From contig JAMOBE010000005.1 of the NCBI GenBank assembly GCA_039908285.1, positions 1 to 64,000 on the forward strand: 64,000 nucleotides of DNA, given 5' to 3'. Origin of the DNA: JAMOBE01 sp039908285. Its GTDB lineage: Bacteria; Pseudomonadota; Alphaproteobacteria; Rhodospirillales; Rhodospirillaceae. Under the pieces are notes generated by a model that ran no database searches, was not told the origin of the DNA, and was given only the letters and a program-made list of their open reading frames with translations. The translations under genes were made by a program, and so were the position numbers. This document shows positions 61,314-64,000 of the stretch, in pieces; the first letter of the stretch is position 1; every line of letters begins with the position of its first letter.

Positions 61314-63269
61314 ATGGGGACGTTTCGCAGTATGGCACTGGCCGCCGCGGTTGGCCTATCAGTGGTCACGGCCGTGGTACCAAGCCGCGCAGCGGGTGAC
61401 ATACCGTGGAAGGACACGACATTCGAGCACTCGGGCGACGCCGATGTCAAGGACGTGCTGCGACTCCTGCTGCGGGCCAACGGCCAGCAGGTGATCTTCA
61501 AGCCCGGCGTCAAGGGAACCGTGTCGGCGCGCATCGAGAACATGCCCCTGCGGGCCGCGTTCACCATGCTGATCACCGAGACCGGCCTTGAATACGCCTA
61601 CGACTCCGCCACCAACATGGTGACCATCTCGGCCGTGGGCAAGACGGACCAGGTGGCGCAGGACTTCATCAACCTGGGAATGGTCGAGCCTGATGCGCTC
61701 ATGGGAGCCGTCAGGGAATTCGGACTTGGCGGTAACATCAAGATCAACCGGGCCACCAACACGGCCCTGGTCAAGGGGGCGCCGGAGCAGGTGAAGCTGC
61801 TCAAGGACCTGATCACCGACATGGCGAACAACGCCAAGTCGGTCCACGAGTCGCGCACCTCGGGGTCCAGTGCGAGCAGCAAGGCGTCGCAGGATGCCTC
61901 CGCCGCCGCCCGCGCCGCCGCCGAGGCCGCCGTCGCCGAGCAGAAGGCCCAGGCCGAGAAGGTCATGCTGGAGGGGCTTTTGAACCAGGAGGTCAGGATC
62001 ATCCCGCTGACCTACGCCAACGTCGGCTCCAGCACCAAGAAGTTCTATGACCAGTCGGTGACCGTTCCCGGCATCGAGGAGACCATCAACAAGCTGCTCG
62101 GCGATTTCGACAGCATGGCCAAGAACCTGCCGAAGGACCAGGCGGAGAAGCTCAAGGAAATGGCCGCGCCACTCAACCTGGCCCGCCCGGTGCTGTCGGT
62201 GGACACGCGGACCAACTCGGTGATCGTGCGCGGCACCCACGAGGCGGTTGAGGAAGTGGCCAAGCTGGTCAAGGAACTTGACAAGCCGGTGCCCCTGATC
62301 GAGATCGAGGTCATCATCGTCAAGGCCGAGGAAGGCATCAGCGATCAGTTGGGCGTCAACTGGTCCACCGGCGGACGGTTTGCGGACTCGGGCAATCGCT
62401 CGGGCGGCATCAACACCGGCATCGCCACGGCGAACCTGTTCAATCCCAATGTTCAGCAGAGACAAGAAACCGTTGCGGGAACAGGTGGGTCACCCGCCTC
62501 CACCAGTGTTGGGGTGACGCAGGACGCGGCGCCGCTGGTGCGGGCGTTGTCGCTGCTGCCGGGACTGGGGGCATCCGACTCGGTGCTGGCCGGCTTCGTG
62601 ATGAAGAGCAGCAAGATGGTTCTGCAAGCCCAGCTGCGGGCTTTCGAGGCCGACAACCGGGCGCAGACCATCGCCTCGCCCCGTGTCGTCACCATGAACA
62701 ACAGCGCCGCCAAGATGAGCAAGCGGGACAGCCGCTACATCCCAATCCAGGGCGCCTCCGGATCCGCTGGGACCATCAAGGAAATCGACGCCGGCGTCAT
62801 CCTGGACATCCTGCCGTCGGTGATCGCCCGCGAGAATTCGGCGGACACGCCGCTGGTCCGTCTCAACATCACCGCCAGCAACACGGTGCCCAACGTCGCG
62901 GCTGGCGCCTCCAGCGTGTCGGTCAACGGCAACGTGGTCACCACCGAGGTGATGATCCCGAACGAGACCACCTTCGTTCTTGGCGGTCTCCTGGACGACT
63001 TCCGCTCGAAGACCTCGTCGGGCATTCCGGGGCTGCGCAACATTCCGGTGCTCGGGTTCCTGTTCGGTCAGGAGGCCGACTCCAACAATCTCTCGGAGAC
63101 CATCTTCTTCATCACGCCGAAGGTGGTGTGGCCGAACGAGATCGCCCCGGCCGACATCGCCACCCGCAACTACATGAAGCAGCGCCAGGCCAGCCTGTCG
63201 GAAACCGGCAAGATGCTGCAGAAGACGGCGACGTCGCTGGGCAAGCCCAACATCCATCACGATGAGTAG
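61314..63269 (+). CDS. type IV pilus/MSHA-type secretin
   Basis: Outer-membrane channel of a type IV pilus or related system. A signal peptide (to about SRAAGD) is followed by an STN-like region with ADVKDVLRLLLRANG near 44, an Ala/Glu-rich coiled segment (about 185-220), and the secretin core: IEIEVIIVKAEEGISDQLG near 325, VTMNNSAAKM, VILDILPSVI and LGGLLDDFRSK near 555, ending in ETIFFITPKVVW. It is 651 residues, similar to MshL/PilQ. GGGGAAGGG lies before the ATG. Confidence 0.88.
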   Translation: MGTFRSMALAAAVGLSVVTAVVPSRAAGDIPWKDTTFEHSGDADVKDVLRLLLRANGQQVIFKPGVKGTVSARIENMPLRAAFTMLITETGLEYAYDSATNMVTISAVGKTDQVAQDFINLGMVEPDALMGAVREFGLGGNIKINRATNTALVKGAPEQVKLLKDLITDMANNAKSVHESRTSGSSASSKASQDASAAARAAAEAAVAEQKAQAEKVMLEGLLNQEVRIIPLTYANVGSSTKKFYDQSVTVPGIEETINKLLGDFDSMAKNLPKDQAEKLKEMAAPLNLARPVLSVDTRTNSVIVRGTHEAVEEVAKLVKELDKPVPLIEIEVIIVKAEEGISDQLGVNWSTGGRFADSGNRSGGINTGIATANLFNPNVQQRQETVAGTGGSPASTSVGVTQDAAPLVRALSLLPGLGASDSVLAGFVMKSSKMVLQAQLRAFEADNRAQTIASPRVVTMNNSAAKMSKRDSRYIPIQGASGSAGTIKEIDAGVILDILPSVIARENSADTPLVRLNITASNTVPNVAAGASSVSVNGNVVTTEVMIPNETTFVLGGLLDDFRSKTSSGIPGLRNIPVLGFLFGQEADSNNLSETIFFITPKVVWPNEIAPADIATRNYMKQRQASLSETGKMLQKTATSLGKPNIHHDE

Positions 63270-63372
63270 GCTGAGAGGCTGACCTAAATACTTACCCGCA
63301 TCTCCCATTTGGGGGATGCGGGGAATGGGTGGCGGTGGTACCGTTCATCTTCGATCGGAAGGGGGACGTCCG

Positions 63373-63804
63373 GTGATCAAAGAGCGTGTGATGGCGATCA
63401 ATATCACGCTGGGCAGCCTGGCCCTGGTGGGGGGGGGGCTCTATCCCTTCGCCCACGAGGCCATGAGCCGCAACAGCGCCACCATCGGCGCCGAGATGCT
63501 GGTGAACGAGGTGGTCAAGCGGCAGCGAGCCGCCAACGCCGACAAAGCCACGGACAAGATCACCTATGTGTACTTTCCGTCGACCGAGCCCGGGCGTGGC
63601 GTCGGGCTGAGTACCCTTGGCGTGTCGAGTCCCACCGGCGACTACACGGTGGAGGCCTTTCGCGACAAGGAGGCCGTCCTCGTGGTCCGCGCCTATTCAA
63701 AGCCGGAGGCCATCCGCAAGGGTGACGTGGCGGCGGTGATGTACGAGCATCGCATCAAGATCGCCGGTGAGGATGGCACGGGCCGGTGGGTGGTGGCGCC
63801 ATGA
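63373..63804 (+). CDS. hypothetical protein in pilus cluster
   Basis: A 143-residue protein; GTG at 63373 has GGGGGA 6 bases upstream and is preferred to upstream starts. It has a short hydrophobic N-terminal stretch (MAINITLGSLALVGGGLYPF) without a prepilin glycine cleavage site. The rest is a compact soluble domain. No family recognised. It overlaps the following lipoprotein gene by 4 bases. Confidence 0.6.
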   Translation: MIKERVMAINITLGSLALVGGGLYPFAHEAMSRNSATIGAEMLVNEVVKRQRAANADKATDKITYVYFPSTEPGRGVGLSTLGVSSPTGDYTVEAFRDKEAVLVVRAYSKPEAIRKGDVAAVMYEHRIKIAGEDGTGRWVVAP

Positions 63805-64000
63805 GGCGAGGTGTCGCCCTTCTGGTCCTGCTGGTCGTTCCCGCCTGCACCACGCCAGCGGACCCAGAGGCGCCGAGGGCTCCCGAGGTGGTGGTCGGAC
63901 CGGCGCTGCCGGCACCGCCGATGCCCGAGACCCTGACGCCGCCCCAGTGGCGGGTGGGGGATCGCTGGGATTACAGCGATGAGTATTCCATTACCGTGTC
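63801..64000 (+). CDS. lipoprotein, truncated by the window edge
   Basis: The visible 66 codons start MRRGVALLVLLVVPAC, a lipoprotein signal with lipobox VPAC, followed by a Pro-rich stretch and WRVGDRWDYSDEY. The remainder is outside the window. It overlaps the previous gene (ATGA), so it belongs to the same pilus operon. Confidence 0.7.
   Translation, partial: MRRGVALLVLLVVPACTTPADPEAPRAPEVVVGPALPAPPMPETLTPPQWRVGDRWDYSDEYSITV

Overview
The window is GC-rich chromosomal DNA from an alphaproteobacterium, most likely a magnetotactic member of the Rhodospirillales close to Magnetospirillum. The support is a block of magnetosome genes (mamF, mamH, mamI, mamE), a class I lysyl-tRNA synthetase, the gene order lepB-rnc-era, tatB-tatC, and a polysaccharide locus and type IV pilus genes of alphaproteobacterial character.

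Layout. 1-5.8 kb: Tat translocase genes, an EAL-domain c-di-GMP phosphodiesterase, a MITE-like element, a carboxypeptidase Taq and elbB. 5.8-12.5 kb: a compact magnetosome islet. A coiled-coil gene is divergent from mamF-mamH-mamI-mamE, and a small acidic gene sits in the mamJ position after mamE. The coiled-coil protein and the small acidic protein share N-terminal RRR...NPW and C-terminal PVExLxxGxINxLG motifs, so both may be MamJ-like magnetosome proteins. The islet lacks mamK, L, M, O, P, A, Q and B. It ends in a decayed stretch containing a broken toxin-antitoxin pair joined to the 3' end of era. 12.5-15 kb: era, rnc and lepB. 15.3-18.7 kb: a TIR-domain gene and a KGGVGR-type ATPase with a TPR array, a likely conflict/defence pair. 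19-26.4 kb: nnr, dadA, a secreted TPR protein, a SPINDLY/OGT-type glycosyltransferase and a DUF2459 protein.

26.4-37.2 kb: a 16-bp tandem repeat, tRNA-Ala(CGC), a GT9 glycosyltransferase with a methyltransferase, pyrC-type dihydroorotase, an orphan hydrogenase-maturation-type protease, lysS, a Do-type protease, an M48/TPR protease and an atypical gamma-glutamyltransferase. 37.2-43.9 kb: a tightly overlapped operon of five glycosyltransferases ending in an asparagine synthase, probably for LPS core or surface glycan. 44-54.8 kb: an MCP remnant, purM-purN, a DUF2066 protein, a CoA-transferase, a YbjN protein, proC, pstS with a clear Pho box, zapE, a lipoprotein and mepA. 54.9-64 kb: a Ser/Thr kinase with a DUF4384 tail, a DUF882 peptidase-like protein, and a type IV pilus/MSHA-like cluster (pilin, three minor pilins, prepilin peptidase, secretin and two unknown genes, the last cut by the window edge).

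A palindromic repeat family of about 130-180 bp (called REP-A here) occurs in at least eight places. Some copies carry outer inverted termini (GGGCAATCGGGTGA). One copy is inserted in frame inside the TPR ATPase gene, and REP-A termini supply the last codons and stop of two convergent genes.
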